35,667 bases of DNA from positions 1 through 35,667 of the forward strand of contig JAIEPY010000109.1 of the NCBI GenBank assembly GCA_019748155.1. Reading direction: 5' to 3'. A program made the position numbers and the translations under genes. The notes under the pieces were generated by a model, which was not told the origin of the DNA, did no database searches, and was given only the letters and a program-made list of their open reading frames with translations. This document shows, piece by piece, positions 27,411 to 35,667 of the stretch. Numbering within the stretch: the stretch's first letter is position 1; the number at the start of each line of letters is the position of its first letter. The stretch comes from Burkholderiales bacterium (GTDB lineage: Bacteria; Pseudomonadota; Gammaproteobacteria; Burkholderiales; UBA11063).

Positions 27411-27530
27411 TTAGGTATGAGTATTCTAAACAGTAGCTTTGGGATATAGACGTTAAAAACTTGAGAATAATCAGCAGACGAAGGGTATTGTTTATTTAAT
27501 TGTAATTTAAATCGTTTTTAAGGAACAACT

Positions 27531-28973
27531 ATGTCGACTCCACCAGCTGAAGCGAAGATGAATGTCAGGGATTTATCTTTTGTAGCGCTATTTTCTTTGA
27601 TCGTTGGCTCAATGATGGGAAGTGGTGTTTTTGATGTGCCACAAAATGTAGCTCATGGTGCAGGGGTGATTCCAGTTAGTATTGGCTGGATTATTACTGC
27701 AGTTGGAGTTTTGGCATTGAGTTGGGCTTTTGCTTATATCTCTAATCAGCGTCCAGATATACAAAGTGGGATTTATGGCTACGCCAAATATGGATTTGGC
27801 GATTACGTAGGGTTTAATTCCGCGTGGGGCTATGCCTTAAATGCTCTATTGGCTAATGCAAGTTATTTAATTTATATTTGTGCTACCTTAGGCAATTTTG
27901 CACTTTTTAAATTTTTTGGTAGTGGAAATACAATCAGTGCACTGATTGCCGAATCTGCACTGATTTGGGGCGTGTTTTTCTTGGTTAGAAACGGGATTAA
28001 AGAAGCTTCAATTGTCAATGTTATTTTAACTATCATCAAAGTATTGGTTTTAGCTAGTATTATTATTGTCTTTGTTTTAGCTTTTAACTGGGGAAAGTTT
28101 AAAACCAATTTACATTTTGAACCACATCTTGGCGATTGGTTTACCCAGGTTAAAAGTACGATGTTAGTAACCGTTTGGGATTTTACCGGAATTGAAGCGG
28201 CGTGTATCTTTGCGCTTCGTGCTAAACGGATGAAAGATGTAATAAAAGCAACTATGTTAGCAGCGGTAGTTGTCTGTTTGATTACTTCGTTAATTTCAGT
28301 TTTGCCATTTGGTATTTTATCAGCACAGGAAATTCGTGAGCTTTCTACACCATCAACAGCTGGGATTTTGGCGCACCTTTATGGTGAAAATAGTGGAAAT
28401 TTAGTCCGTGCTGCGGTGATTATCAGTGTTCTTGGTGCCTTGCTTGCCTGGACGTTACTGGCGAGTAATATGTTTTATCTGGCATCTGAAGATAAAACCA
28501 TGCCTAAATCATTTACGAAGCTTAATGCGAATAATGTGCCAATTAACGCATTGGTGATTAGTAGTATTGCAGCGCAAGTCTTTATCGTAGTAGCATTTTT
28601 CACTAATGCGGTTTATTTGGCAATGATTCAGTTAGCAACCAGCTTAGTTTTGCTGCCATATTTATTATCGGCAATGTTTGCACTTAAATTAGTTATTGCC
28701 GAAGGTAAAGTTGATCGCCTATCATTTGTTAAAGGTGTCTTGGCGGTATTATACGGAATTTGGCTGGTTTATTCTGGTGGAATGATGTTCTTAGCCCTGT
28801 CATCGCTCTTGTATTTGGTTGGATCAATCTTTTATTTTATCGCACGAAGAGAACAAGCAAAACCACTATTTGATAATAAATTTGAAATTGGCTTATTTCT
28901 TGCTTTGATTGTGATTACGCTTAGTTCATTTGCTGATTGGTCACAAGCCTTTATTACTGGTCAGATTGGCTAA
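27531..28973 (+). CDS. APC-superfamily amino acid permease/antiporter (APA-like)
   Basis: 480 residues with about 12-13 membrane segments. The first TM contains GSMMGSGVFDVPQN, the helix-break substrate motif of the basic amino acid/polyamine antiporter (APA) branch, whose known members exchange arginine/ornithine or similar. Location between hutI and hutD makes histidine uptake the best guess; specificity cannot be read. AAGGA is six bases before the ATG. Its stop overlaps the hutD start (TAATG), so the two are coupled. The upstream 145 bases carry an inverted repeat but no convincing consensus promoter. Confidence 0.88.
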   Translation: MSTPPAEAKMNVRDLSFVALFSLIVGSMMGSGVFDVPQNVAHGAGVIPVSIGWIITAVGVLALSWAFAYISNQRPDIQSGIYGYAKYGFGDYVGFNSAWGYALNALLANASYLIYICATLGNFALFKFFGSGNTISALIAESALIWGVFFLVRNGIKEASIVNVILTIIKVLVLASIIIVFVLAFNWGKFKTNLHFEPHLGDWFTQVKSTMLVTVWDFTGIEAACIFALRAKRMKDVIKATMLAAVVVCLITSLISVLPFGILSAQEIRELSTPSTAGILAHLYGENSGNLVRAAVIISVLGALLAWTLLASNMFYLASEDKTMPKSFTKLNANNVPINALVISSIAAQVFIVVAFFTNAVYLAMIQLATSLVLLPYLLSAMFALKLVIAEGKVDRLSFVKGVLAVLYGIWLVYSGGMMFLALSSLLYLVGSIFYFIARREQAKPLFDNKFEIGLFLALIVITLSSFADWSQAFITGQIG

Positions 28974-29554
28974 TGAGCAGTAAAATTATTCGCCCACAGG
29001 ATTGGCAACGACAAATCTGGAAAAATGGACAGGGCATGACTAATCAATTATTAATTGAGGAAGATGCTCTGGGTATAATCTGGCGCGTGTCAATTGCTGA
29101 AGTTAAACAAGATGGTCCGTTTTCGATTTTTGCTGGTTTTGAGCGGGTAATTGCACTATTAGATGGCGATGGCTTTACGATGAATTTTGATGGTGGTGGC
29201 AGTCACACTCTTAATAGTAGATTTCAGGATTTCAGGTTTGCGGGCGATAGTCAGATTCACTGTCAATTATTAGGTAATTCGTCACGAGATTTTAATCTGA
29301 TGACGAGGCGTGATAAGGTTAACGCCCGATTTAGGACTATTCAATTAGCTGCTGGTGAAGCATATCAACAACAGTTTTCTTCTCGCTGCGTAGTTTTTGT
29401 AGCAGCCGGTGCGAGCATTATTTCATTTGCAGAACAAAACCACCAACTTGTAAGTGAAAATGGTCTAGTGTGTTACGACGAAACTGGTAAATTCGAATTG
29501 CTAGCAACAATGTCATCTACTATTTTTGTTATTAAAATTGATTTTATTGTGTAA
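28973..29554 (+). CDS. hutD: HutD family protein
   Basis: A 193-residue cupin-like HutD. The beginning (RPQDWQRQIWKNGQGMTNQL) and IWRVSIAEV...DGPFSIFAGFERVIALLDG are typical. HutD is found in hut operons of many proteobacteria and is thought to limit or tune hut expression, possibly by binding urocanate; this comes from work on other species. The open frame extends further upstream into the permease gene, but the ATG at 28973 overlapping the permease TAA fits coupling and family length. Length is normal. Confidence 0.92.
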   Translation: MSSKIIRPQDWQRQIWKNGQGMTNQLLIEEDALGIIWRVSIAEVKQDGPFSIFAGFERVIALLDGDGFTMNFDGGGSHTLNSRFQDFRFAGDSQIHCQLLGNSSRDFNLMTRRDKVNARFRTIQLAAGEAYQQQFSSRCVVFVAAGASIISFAEQNHQLVSENGLVCYDETGKFELLATMSSTIFVIKIDFIV

Positions 29555-29649
29555 ATTTTTCGCAGCTCTACTGCATGATGTTATATAATACTTTTATCGG
29601 CAGCGGTATTGGAATTGTGTTTAGTTGAACAGTGCTGTTGCTATTTATA

Positions 29650-29683
29650 GCCTGAAATTGCAATGGGTTAAGGCGTTTTTTTT
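29650..29683 (+). terminator. possible terminator after hutD
   Basis: GCCT (29650-29653) and AGGC (29671-29674) form a short stem with a long loop, followed by G and eight T. The stem is too short to be convincing. The rest of the 212-base gap holds a TATAAT at 29584-29589 with no -35 and a second small hairpin TGCTTTC-TGT-GAAGGCA (29689-29705). Confidence 0.3.
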
Positions 29684-29766
29684 GTATGTGCTTTCTGTGA
29701 AGGCATAAGGTTTAATTTATTTGTTAATTAAGTTTACATAGTTTAAATAAAGTTAGGAACAGCCAC

Positions 29767-31191
29767 ATGTTGAATTATACATGTTTTATAAATAATCAAT
29801 TTATCAACTCAAATTCTGATAATGATTTGGTGGTTATTAATCCTGCCGATGAGCAGATTGTAGCTAAAATTGTTAACGCTAACAGTCAAGACGTGAATTA
29901 CGCATTATCTGCAGCAGATGAGGCACAGAAAAAGTGGAAAAAATTAACTAGCATTGAGCGCGGTCAATACCTAAATTTGCTGGCCGATAAAATTATTGAA
30001 CGAGCAGCAATAATTGGCAGAGTTCTGGCTTTGGAAAGTGGTAAAAGTCTTGAAGATGCAACTAATGAGGCTATCTACGCGGCCGAAGTTACTCGCTATC
30101 ATGCGGGATGGGCACGCCGAATTGAGGGGGAGATAATTCCAAGTGATACACCCAACGAGAATTTAATGCTCTTTCGTGAACCAATTGGAGTTGCGGCCTG
30201 CCTGATACCATTTAATTATCCAGTATACACCTTATTGCGCAAAATTGCGCCAGCCCTAATTACGGGTAATACCGTAATTGTTCGTCCTAGCAATAATACA
30301 CCATGCTCCGCATTAGAAATTGCTAAAGCAGTTCAGGAGTCAGGTATTCCTGATGGTGTAATCAATATATTAGTAATGAGTCACGATGTTGCTGCCCAAG
30401 TGTGTACAGATTCCAAAGTCGGAATTATTACTCTCACTGGTAGTGTAGGTGCAGGGCGCCAGATTTTGGAATATTCTAAGACTAATATTGCAAAATCTTC
30501 GCTGGAACTTGGCGGTAAAACTCCGGCTATAGTTGAAGCGGATGCTGATTTAGAAAAAGCCGCACAGTTAATTGTTATGTCAAAGACAACCAATTGTGGA
30601 CAATTATGTACTGCTGTTGAACGTGTATATGTTCATGAGAGCATTCATGACAAATTTGTTGCACTACTGAAAACCCAGATGGAGCAGAAAAAATTTGGTA
30701 ATCGTGCGTTAGATCCACAATTAATGGGACCACAAATAAGTAAAAAAGCCCGTGATAATCTTCATGCTATGGTTGAACGAGCAGCATCTGAAGGTGCAAC
30801 TATTGTTTCTGGAGGTTATATACCACAGCAAGCAGGGTTTTATTATCCGCCTACATTGCTTACTAATTGTACTCAAGATATGGAAGTTATACAAGAGGAA
30901 CTTTTTGGGCCGGTATTACCTATTGTTAAGTATAAGTCAGTTGACGAAGCATTAGCAATGGCGAATGATCATCAATACGGATTAGCGTCTGTCCTTTTCA
31001 CCGAGAATTATCATACGATTATGCAGTTTTCCAATAATATCGAAGCTGGGGAACTTTATATAAATCGTACCCCTGCCGATCCTTATCAAGGATTCCATGC
31101 TGGCTGGAAACGCTCTGGTTTAGGTGGTGATGATGGTAAGCACGGGATGTTGGAGTTTACGCAAACCCGCCTTGTAATAATGAACTATTAA
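29767..31191 (+). CDS. NAD-dependent aldehyde dehydrogenase, AldA (lactaldehyde) type
   Basis: 474 residues. E247 in LELGGK and the catalytic C281 in GQLCTAVERVYV are in place, as is the C-terminal AGWKRSGLGGDDGKHG. Overall wording (EGEIIPSDTP, NTPCSALEIAK, GYYYPPTLL-like, YINR...GFHAGW) follows E. coli AldA, which oxidises lactaldehyde and glycolaldehyde. The true substrate here is probably the aldehyde made by the GMC oxidoreductase or a sugar aldehyde. AGGA is 9 bases upstream of the ATG. First gene of a four-gene operon, 10 bases before the MFS gene. The promoter is not clear. Confidence 0.9.
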   Translation: MLNYTCFINNQFINSNSDNDLVVINPADEQIVAKIVNANSQDVNYALSAADEAQKKWKKLTSIERGQYLNLLADKIIERAAIIGRVLALESGKSLEDATNEAIYAAEVTRYHAGWARRIEGEIIPSDTPNENLMLFREPIGVAACLIPFNYPVYTLLRKIAPALITGNTVIVRPSNNTPCSALEIAKAVQESGIPDGVINILVMSHDVAAQVCTDSKVGIITLTGSVGAGRQILEYSKTNIAKSSLELGGKTPAIVEADADLEKAAQLIVMSKTTNCGQLCTAVERVYVHESIHDKFVALLKTQMEQKKFGNRALDPQLMGPQISKKARDNLHAMVERAASEGATIVSGGYIPQQAGFYYPPTLLTNCTQDMEVIQEELFGPVLPIVKYKSVDEALAMANDHQYGLASVLFTENYHTIMQFSNNIEAGELYINRTPADPYQGFHAGWKRSGLGGDDGKHGMLEFTQTRLVIMNY

Positions 31192-31201
31192 AGGTAAGCT
31201 C

Positions 31202-32491
31202 ATGCAAAAAAATAATGGTGGTGGAATCGAAGCGAAAAGTAAGCGCCAAAAATACCTCCAGCTTCTAATTTTGGTTATAGCAGCCGGGGTGATCTATCCG
31301 ATGCTCTACTTGCGGCAAAACTATCAAACCTCAATGGAGCAGGTTTTTCATATTACGCCTACTCAATTAGGTTATCTTTATTCTATCCTTGGTATATTCT
31401 TCTTTATCTGTTATTTGCCAAGTGGATGGTTAGCTGATCGATTTTTACCACGTAGATTAATTAGCTTTTCATTGGTAGGAACTGGGTTACTTGGTATATG
31501 GTATGCTCAATTTCCCAGTTTTAATTATTTATTAATTATCTTTAGTGGTTGGGGAATTACTGCTGGTCTTACTTTCTGGGGTGCTTTGATCAAACAAGTC
31601 AACCTTATTTCGTCTGAAGATGAACAGGGCAGATTCTATGGTGCGTTGGATGGTGGAAGAGGGCTAGTTGAGGCGCTCTTGGCAACTATAGCGGTGTCAG
31701 TATTTGCCTATATTAATTCACATTCCTCAAATAATGATGTTGCAACTGGTCTGCGCAGTGTAATTTACATATATGCCAGCACCTGTATTGTTGTTGGTCT
31801 GATCGTCTATTTACTCAAAGACCAAAACGCAAAAATAATCAAATCAGCTAATGAGTCTGAAAGTTCAAACCTGTGGCAAAATTTAAAATCAATTGCGGCA
31901 ATTAAAGAGCTATGGCTAATTGCATTAATTATATTTTGTGGTTATCAACAATTCTGGGCAACCTACTTATTTTCCGGTTATATGCAGGAAGGCGGTTTTG
32001 GTTTAAGCGCGGTTTCTGCTGGTTTTATTGTCGCAATTAAATTATGGATGCGTCCAATTGGTGGAATTGGTGGTGGTATTCTTGGCGATAAATTCTCCAA
32101 TATTAGCGTTTTGATTTTTGCGATGCTAATATCATCAGTAAGTCTCATTGGCTTGTCTATGGTGTCAGCCTTACATTCAATTTATATGATTATATTCTTA
32201 GTTATTTTTTGCGGTTTACTAACGTATGTAATCCGTGGAATCTACTGGGCTATTTTTGATTTATGCCATATTCCTAACCATGTGAAAGGTTTGGCAATTG
32301 GCATAATTTCCATCATAGCGTATACCCCAGATGCATTTTTGCCTGTAATTAGCGGTTATTTATCAGACAAATATCCAGGCCTACTTGGGTACCGAATTTT
32401 CTTTATGTATATAGCAACCATGGGGTTGCTTGGTAGTAGCGCAGCCCTAATCCTTAAAAAACGTGTTACAAAAAGGAGCATAATCAAATGA
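31202..32491 (+). CDS. MFS transporter, sugar-acid or organic-anion type
   Basis: 429 residues with about 12 hydrophobic segments. The first cytoplasmic loop reads GWLADRFLPRR, the MFS A-motif, and MEQVFHITPTQLGYLYS before it is common in the YihN/phosphate-permease-like branch. The substrate is likely that of the flanking dehydratase and dehydrogenases, so a sugar acid or related compound. AAGG precedes the ATG; the last codons overlap the next gene by four bases (ATGA). Confidence 0.86.
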   Translation: MQKNNGGGIEAKSKRQKYLQLLILVIAAGVIYPMLYLRQNYQTSMEQVFHITPTQLGYLYSILGIFFFICYLPSGWLADRFLPRRLISFSLVGTGLLGIWYAQFPSFNYLLIIFSGWGITAGLTFWGALIKQVNLISSEDEQGRFYGALDGGRGLVEALLATIAVSVFAYINSHSSNNDVATGLRSVIYIYASTCIVVGLIVYLLKDQNAKIIKSANESESSNLWQNLKSIAAIKELWLIALIIFCGYQQFWATYLFSGYMQEGGFGLSAVSAGFIVAIKLWMRPIGGIGGGILGDKFSNISVLIFAMLISSVSLIGLSMVSALHSIYMIIFLVIFCGLLTYVIRGIYWAIFDLCHIPNHVKGLAIGIISIIAYTPDAFLPVISGYLSDKYPGLLGYRIFFMYIATMGLLGSSAALILKKRVTKRSIIK

Positions 32492-33705
32492 AACTAACTT
32501 CAATGGAATCATACATAGTTGCAGTGCCACCGCCCTATGTTGGTGGTATGTATTGGATCTTTGTCAAAATAAAAACTGATTGTGGTATCGAAGGTGTCGG
32601 TGAAGTGTACTCTGCCACATTCCACCCAAGCGGAATGCAACATCTGATTAGTGATGTTTTTGAACGTTATTTACTTAATCAAGATCCACACCATATTGAA
32701 AAATTCTGGCGACAAGCATATTCTAGTGGTTTTACGCAACGCCCAGACTTAACCATGATGGGAATAATCAGTGGATTCGAGATGGCATGCTGGGATATTA
32801 TTGGTAAAGCAGCAAATAAGCCAGTTTATGAATTAATTGGTGGTAGAGTTCATGATAAATTAAGAAGTTATACTTATTTATATCCCAAAAATAGTCAAGG
32901 TGAGTATGATTATAGCGATCCTGATTTGGCTGCTGAAGAAGCTGCCAGATGCGCTGAGATGGGGTTTACTGCAGTTAAATTTGATCCTGCTGGTCCATAT
33001 ACTGCATTTTCTGGGCATCAGATATCTTTGGGTGTTATGGATCGTTGTGAAGAGTTTTGTAGTAAGGTACGCCAAGCAGTTGGTTCAAAATGCGATATTT
33101 TATTTGGTACACATGGGCAAATGGTTCCATCCTCAGCAATCCGCTTAGCTAAGCGTTTAGAGAGGTATGATCCATTGTGGTTTGAAGAACCTGTACCACC
33201 AGGGCAAGAATCGGCTATGGCAGAAGTAGCTGCTAAAACCAGTATTCCTATTGCGGCAGGAGAACGTTTGACTACCAAGTATGAATTTCATCGCTTGCTT
33301 GATAGTGGTGCTGCTCGGATATTACAAATGAACATCGGGCGTGTTGGTGGAATCTTGGAAGCTAAAAAAATTGCAGCTATAGCAGAAGTTTACTATGCTC
33401 AAATTGCACCACACTTATATAATGGTCCAATAGGTGCGGCAGCCAGTTTTCAGGTAGCGGCAGCGAGTCCCAATTTTCTGATTCAAGAAAGCATTATGGC
33501 TTGGGGTGGTTTTTACTCTGAAATTTTACAAGAGCCAATCCAGTGGGAAGATGGTTATATTATCCCATCGACTAAACCCGGACTTGGGGTTGAACTAAAT
33601 ATGGATGTTGTAAAAAAACATTCACCATATACCGGATCACGACTTCATTTACAAATGGCTGCTGTTCCGTTTGATGTGAAAAATGATGCTCCAGCTAAAG
33701 GATAA
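32488..33705 (+). CDS. enolase-superfamily (mandelate racemase/galactonate dehydratase-like) protein
   Basis: 405 residues with an N-terminal capping domain and a beta/alpha barrel. E234 in WFEEPVPPG and E259 in AGERLT match two metal ligands of the mandelate racemase subgroup, and H309 in IAPHLYNG matches the catalytic His. The first metal ligand, Asp in galactonate dehydratase (DFHG), aligns with G207 in FGTHGQ, so the metal site is non-standard unless this is a subfamily trait. The likely reaction is sugar-acid dehydration or cycloisomerisation. AAGGAG precedes the ATG; the start overlaps the MFS stop. Confidence 0.88.
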   Translation: MKLTSMESYIVAVPPPYVGGMYWIFVKIKTDCGIEGVGEVYSATFHPSGMQHLISDVFERYLLNQDPHHIEKFWRQAYSSGFTQRPDLTMMGIISGFEMACWDIIGKAANKPVYELIGGRVHDKLRSYTYLYPKNSQGEYDYSDPDLAAEEAARCAEMGFTAVKFDPAGPYTAFSGHQISLGVMDRCEEFCSKVRQAVGSKCDILFGTHGQMVPSSAIRLAKRLERYDPLWFEEPVPPGQESAMAEVAAKTSIPIAAGERLTTKYEFHRLLDSGAARILQMNIGRVGGILEAKKIAAIAEVYYAQIAPHLYNGPIGAAASFQVAAASPNFLIQESIMAWGGFYSEILQEPIQWEDGYIIPSTKPGLGVELNMDVVKKHSPYTGSRLHLQMAAVPFDVKNDAPAKG

Positions 33706-33716
33706 GGAATATTTAT

Positions 33717-35333
33717 ATGAATTTTGATTATATTATAGTTGGCGGCGGTTCCGCTGGATGCATTCTGGCAGATAAGCTTTCTTCATCAGGTAAACATACG
33801 GTGCTATTAATTGAAGCTGGTGGTAGCGATGCTTCGCTGTGGTATAAAGTTCCGATTGGTTACGCTAAATCATATTATGATCCCAAAGTTAATTGGATGT
33901 TTTATAGCGAACCAGAAGCCCAATTAAATAATCGTAGTGTTTATTGTCCACGCGGCAAAATTTTGGGTGGTTCTGGTGCAATTAATGCTATGATTTACGT
34001 TCGTGGATTTAAAAATGATTTTGCGGATTGGGCTAGTAATGGTAATCCATTATGGTCATATGATCAGGTGCTACCTTTTTTTAAACAGTTAGAAACCCAC
34101 GCTAGCGGTGAGACAGAGTATCATGGCGGTAGTGGTCCCATTAAAATCACTCAAATGAAAGATGGAGCACACCCCATCTGTAATCAATATTTAGCCGCTT
34201 GTAATGAAATTGGGCTTCCTCTAAATGATGATTTCAACGGTGAAACCCCACTTGGCGCTGGGATTTATGACATTAATGTAAATAATGGCTATCGCTCATC
34301 AAGTAATTATGAATTTTTGGCAAAAGCACGTAATCGTTCAAACTTATCCATCAAGCTAAACACTATTGTTAATAAAGTTAACTTTAATGGTAAGCAGGCT
34401 GTTGGAGTTAATATTACCAGCATGGGTAAAATTGAAGATATTACTGCGAACTGTGAGGTTATTTTAAGTGCTGGCGCGGTTCATAGTCCTATGATATTAC
34501 AGCTCTCTGGAGTTGGTCCACGTGAATTATTAGCAAAACACAACATCGACATCGTGCATGAGTTGGATGCTGTTGGGAAAAATCTACAGGATCATATTTG
34601 TGCTAGTCTGTATTACGAAGCGAATGTTAAAACCTTAAATGATGATTTAAATTCATTATGGGGCAAAGCTAAAACAGCATTAAACTATCTATTCTTCAAA
34701 AAAGGTTTGTTTGCTTTAAGCGTAAATCAGGCAGGAGGTTTTTTTAAGGGGGATACTAATCTATCTGATCCCAATATTCAATTGTACTTTAATCCATTGT
34801 CTTACCAGATTCCCAAAGATGGTAGCAATAATTTGAAACCAGAACCATATTCAGGGTTTTTGTTGGCATTTAATCCGTGCAGACCTACCAGTCGTGGAAC
34901 AATTGAAATTTCGGCAAATGACCCATTGGCTAAGCCATTTATTCGCCCTAATTATTTAACTACGGCTCATGACCAAAATGAAGTGCTGCAAGGTACCAAA
35001 TTAATGTTAAAAATCATGAAGAGCCAGACTATGCAGAAAATCACAGTGCGCCAAACTGTCCCAGATTATCCGCTAAATACCGATGCTGAAATTATTGATT
35101 ATTTTAAGAATAACTCTGGATCAATCTACCATTTATGTGGCACGTGTGCAATGGGGGATAATCCAAATACTTCAGTAGTTGATCAGTATCTGCGGGTGCA
35201 TGGAGTCAGTAATTTGCGGGTTATTGATTCATCCATTTTCCCTAATGTAACCTCAGGTAATACCAATGCAAGCACAATGATGGTTGCCTTACGTGGTGCC
35301 GATATGATTGTTAATAGCGAGAAAATGCAGTAA
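33717..35333 (+). CDS. GMC-family FAD oxidoreductase (choline/alcohol dehydrogenase-like)
   Basis: 538 residues. The FAD-binding Rossmann motif GGGSAG (G9, G11, G14) follows the first strand. The GMC signature region PRGKILGGSGAINAM is near residue 80. The C-terminal catalytic H472 is in YHLCGTCAMG, with the second catalytic position an Asn in SGNTNAS. This is the choline dehydrogenase branch, using a membrane or dye acceptor rather than oxygen in most bacteria. It probably oxidises an alcohol to an aldehyde for the AldA-like enzyme in the same operon. AAGGA precedes the ATG, 11 bases after the dehydratase gene. Last gene before a terminator. Confidence 0.93.
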   Translation: MNFDYIIVGGGSAGCILADKLSSSGKHTVLLIEAGGSDASLWYKVPIGYAKSYYDPKVNWMFYSEPEAQLNNRSVYCPRGKILGGSGAINAMIYVRGFKNDFADWASNGNPLWSYDQVLPFFKQLETHASGETEYHGGSGPIKITQMKDGAHPICNQYLAACNEIGLPLNDDFNGETPLGAGIYDINVNNGYRSSSNYEFLAKARNRSNLSIKLNTIVNKVNFNGKQAVGVNITSMGKIEDITANCEVILSAGAVHSPMILQLSGVGPRELLAKHNIDIVHELDAVGKNLQDHICASLYYEANVKTLNDDLNSLWGKAKTALNYLFFKKGLFALSVNQAGGFFKGDTNLSDPNIQLYFNPLSYQIPKDGSNNLKPEPYSGFLLAFNPCRPTSRGTIEISANDPLAKPFIRPNYLTTAHDQNEVLQGTKLMLKIMKSQTMQKITVRQTVPDYPLNTDAEIIDYFKNNSGSIYHLCGTCAMGDNPNTSVVDQYLRVHGVSNLRVIDSSIFPNVTSGNTNASTMMVALRGADMIVNSEKMQ

Positions 35334-35404
35334 TCTGCTGATATTAGGGTAAGGTAGGTGCTACATTGCTAGATCTATTTTACCCAAAATAAGTATAAAA
35401 TAAG

Positions 35405-35439
35405 AAAGCATTATCTTTATTTCCGGATATGCTTTTTTT
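35405..35439 (+). terminator. terminator of the ALDH-MFS-dehydratase-GMC operon
   Basis: AAAGCAT (35405-35411) and ATGCTTT (35429-35435) form a seven-pair stem with a 17-base loop, running into seven T (35433-35439). Confidence 0.6.
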
Positions 35440-35452
35440 ACAACCATCATAA

Positions 35453-35471
35453 GCTTAGTCTAATACTAAGC
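35453..35471. promoter_or_regulatory. inverted repeat GCTTAGT-N5-ACTAAGC
   Basis: Perfect seven-base arms with a five-base spacer, about 200 bases before the window end. Operator-like size and symmetry, or a second hairpin after the terminator. Confidence 0.35.
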
Positions 35472-35591
35472 AATGTTATACTTTCCTGTGTTTAGTATTC
35501 TCTTCCACTAATAATAAAACCACTCAAATACGTTCCTTCGTAATACTCATTTAACTTGATTGCAAATCTCCAGAAATTTTATGGTTTATGT

Positions 35592-35614
35592 TGCATCCGC
35601 TGAGGTGAGATGCA
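35592..35614. promoter_or_regulatory. inverted repeat TGCAT-N13-ATGCA
   Basis: Five-base perfect arms with the same 13-base spacing as 27386-27410. It sits about 25 bases upstream of the TATAAT at 35639, where an activator would bind. Confidence 0.35.
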
Positions 35615-35638
35615 CCACTTGAAAGCTTAATTTTGAGC

Positions 35639-35663
35639 TATAATTTGTAACTAAAAATTGGAG
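35639..35663 (+). promoter_or_regulatory. -10 box and ribosome site for a gene beyond the window
   Basis: TATAAT at 35639-35644 and TTGGAG at about 35658-35663. TTGAAA at 35619-35624 is too close (14 bases) to be a normal -35. The coding start must lie within a few bases after the window. Confidence 0.45.
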
Positions 35664-35667
35664 TCAA

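Larger units (their letters stand above)
35334..35667. other. 334-bp non-coding end of the window
   Basis: No gene is visible on either strand. It contains a hairpin at 35347-35385 (11 pairs with two G-T wobbles, no T tract), a terminator, two inverted repeats and a promoter with ribosome site for the next gene outside the window. Confidence 0.75.

Noticed and set aside
28937-28972. Longer hutD beginning inside the permease gene
   Set aside because: The extra residues are unlike the HutD N-terminus and the TAATG overlap at 28973 explains the start.
35347-35385. Hairpin GGGTAA...TTACCC after the GMC gene as the operon terminator
   Set aside because: No T tract follows; the hairpin at 35405-35439 with seven T is the better terminator.
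1-35667. CRISPR arrays, tRNA or rRNA genes, integrases
   Set aside because: No regularly spaced repeats, cloverleaf sequence, rRNA signature or recombinase motifs were found on either strand.

Overview
The window is AT-rich, densely packed bacterial DNA. Almost every gene is on the + strand, with short gaps or ATGA/TAATG overlaps. The gene content (hutGUHI with hutD, an MHS-type transporter, an AldA-like dehydrogenase, a type 1 BREX locus) fits an AT-rich beta- or gammaproteobacterium. I cannot name the genus from sequence alone.

Region 1 (about 1-17259) is a defence island. It holds a complete type 1 BREX set in canonical order: brxA, brxB, brxC, pglX, pglZ, brxL. Four extra genes sit between pglX and pglZ, as two ATPase/nuclease-like pairs in tandem. 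The first pair is an AAA (ABC/SMC-type) ATPase with a DUF4276 protein. The second is an RloA/AbiLi-like ATPase with an RloB/AbiLii-like protein. The pairing of an ATPase with a Toprim-like partner resembles PARIS and AbiL. The ATPase of the first pair has an in-frame TAA 27 codons before its apparent ancestral stop. The RloA-like ATPase carries a 39-bp in-frame tandem duplication.

Region 2 (17260-20200) holds a universal stress protein with its own extended -10 promoter and a strong terminator, a radical SAM protein, a YaiI/YqxD (DUF188) protein and a LysR regulator.

Region 3 (20200-29560) is histidine use. An MHS-family transporter gene is bracketed by two inverted copies of a 107-bp MITE-like element, one of which supplies the end of its coding sequence. 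Then come hutG-hutU-hutH, a strong terminator, hutI, an APC-family permease and hutD. HutG (not HutF) implies the four-step route histidine to urocanate to imidazolonepropionate to formiminoglutamate to glutamate plus formamide. No HutC repressor is present.

Region 4 (29560-35667) is a tight four-gene catabolic operon: AldA-like aldehyde dehydrogenase, MFS permease, enolase-superfamily sugar-acid dehydratase-like protein and GMC oxidoreductase. A terminator follows. The window ends in a promoter-like and Shine-Dalgarno-like sequence for a gene starting just outside. The substrate is unknown; a sugar acid or an alcohol/aldehyde derivative is likely.

No rRNA, tRNA, CRISPR array, integrase or transposase gene was recognised.
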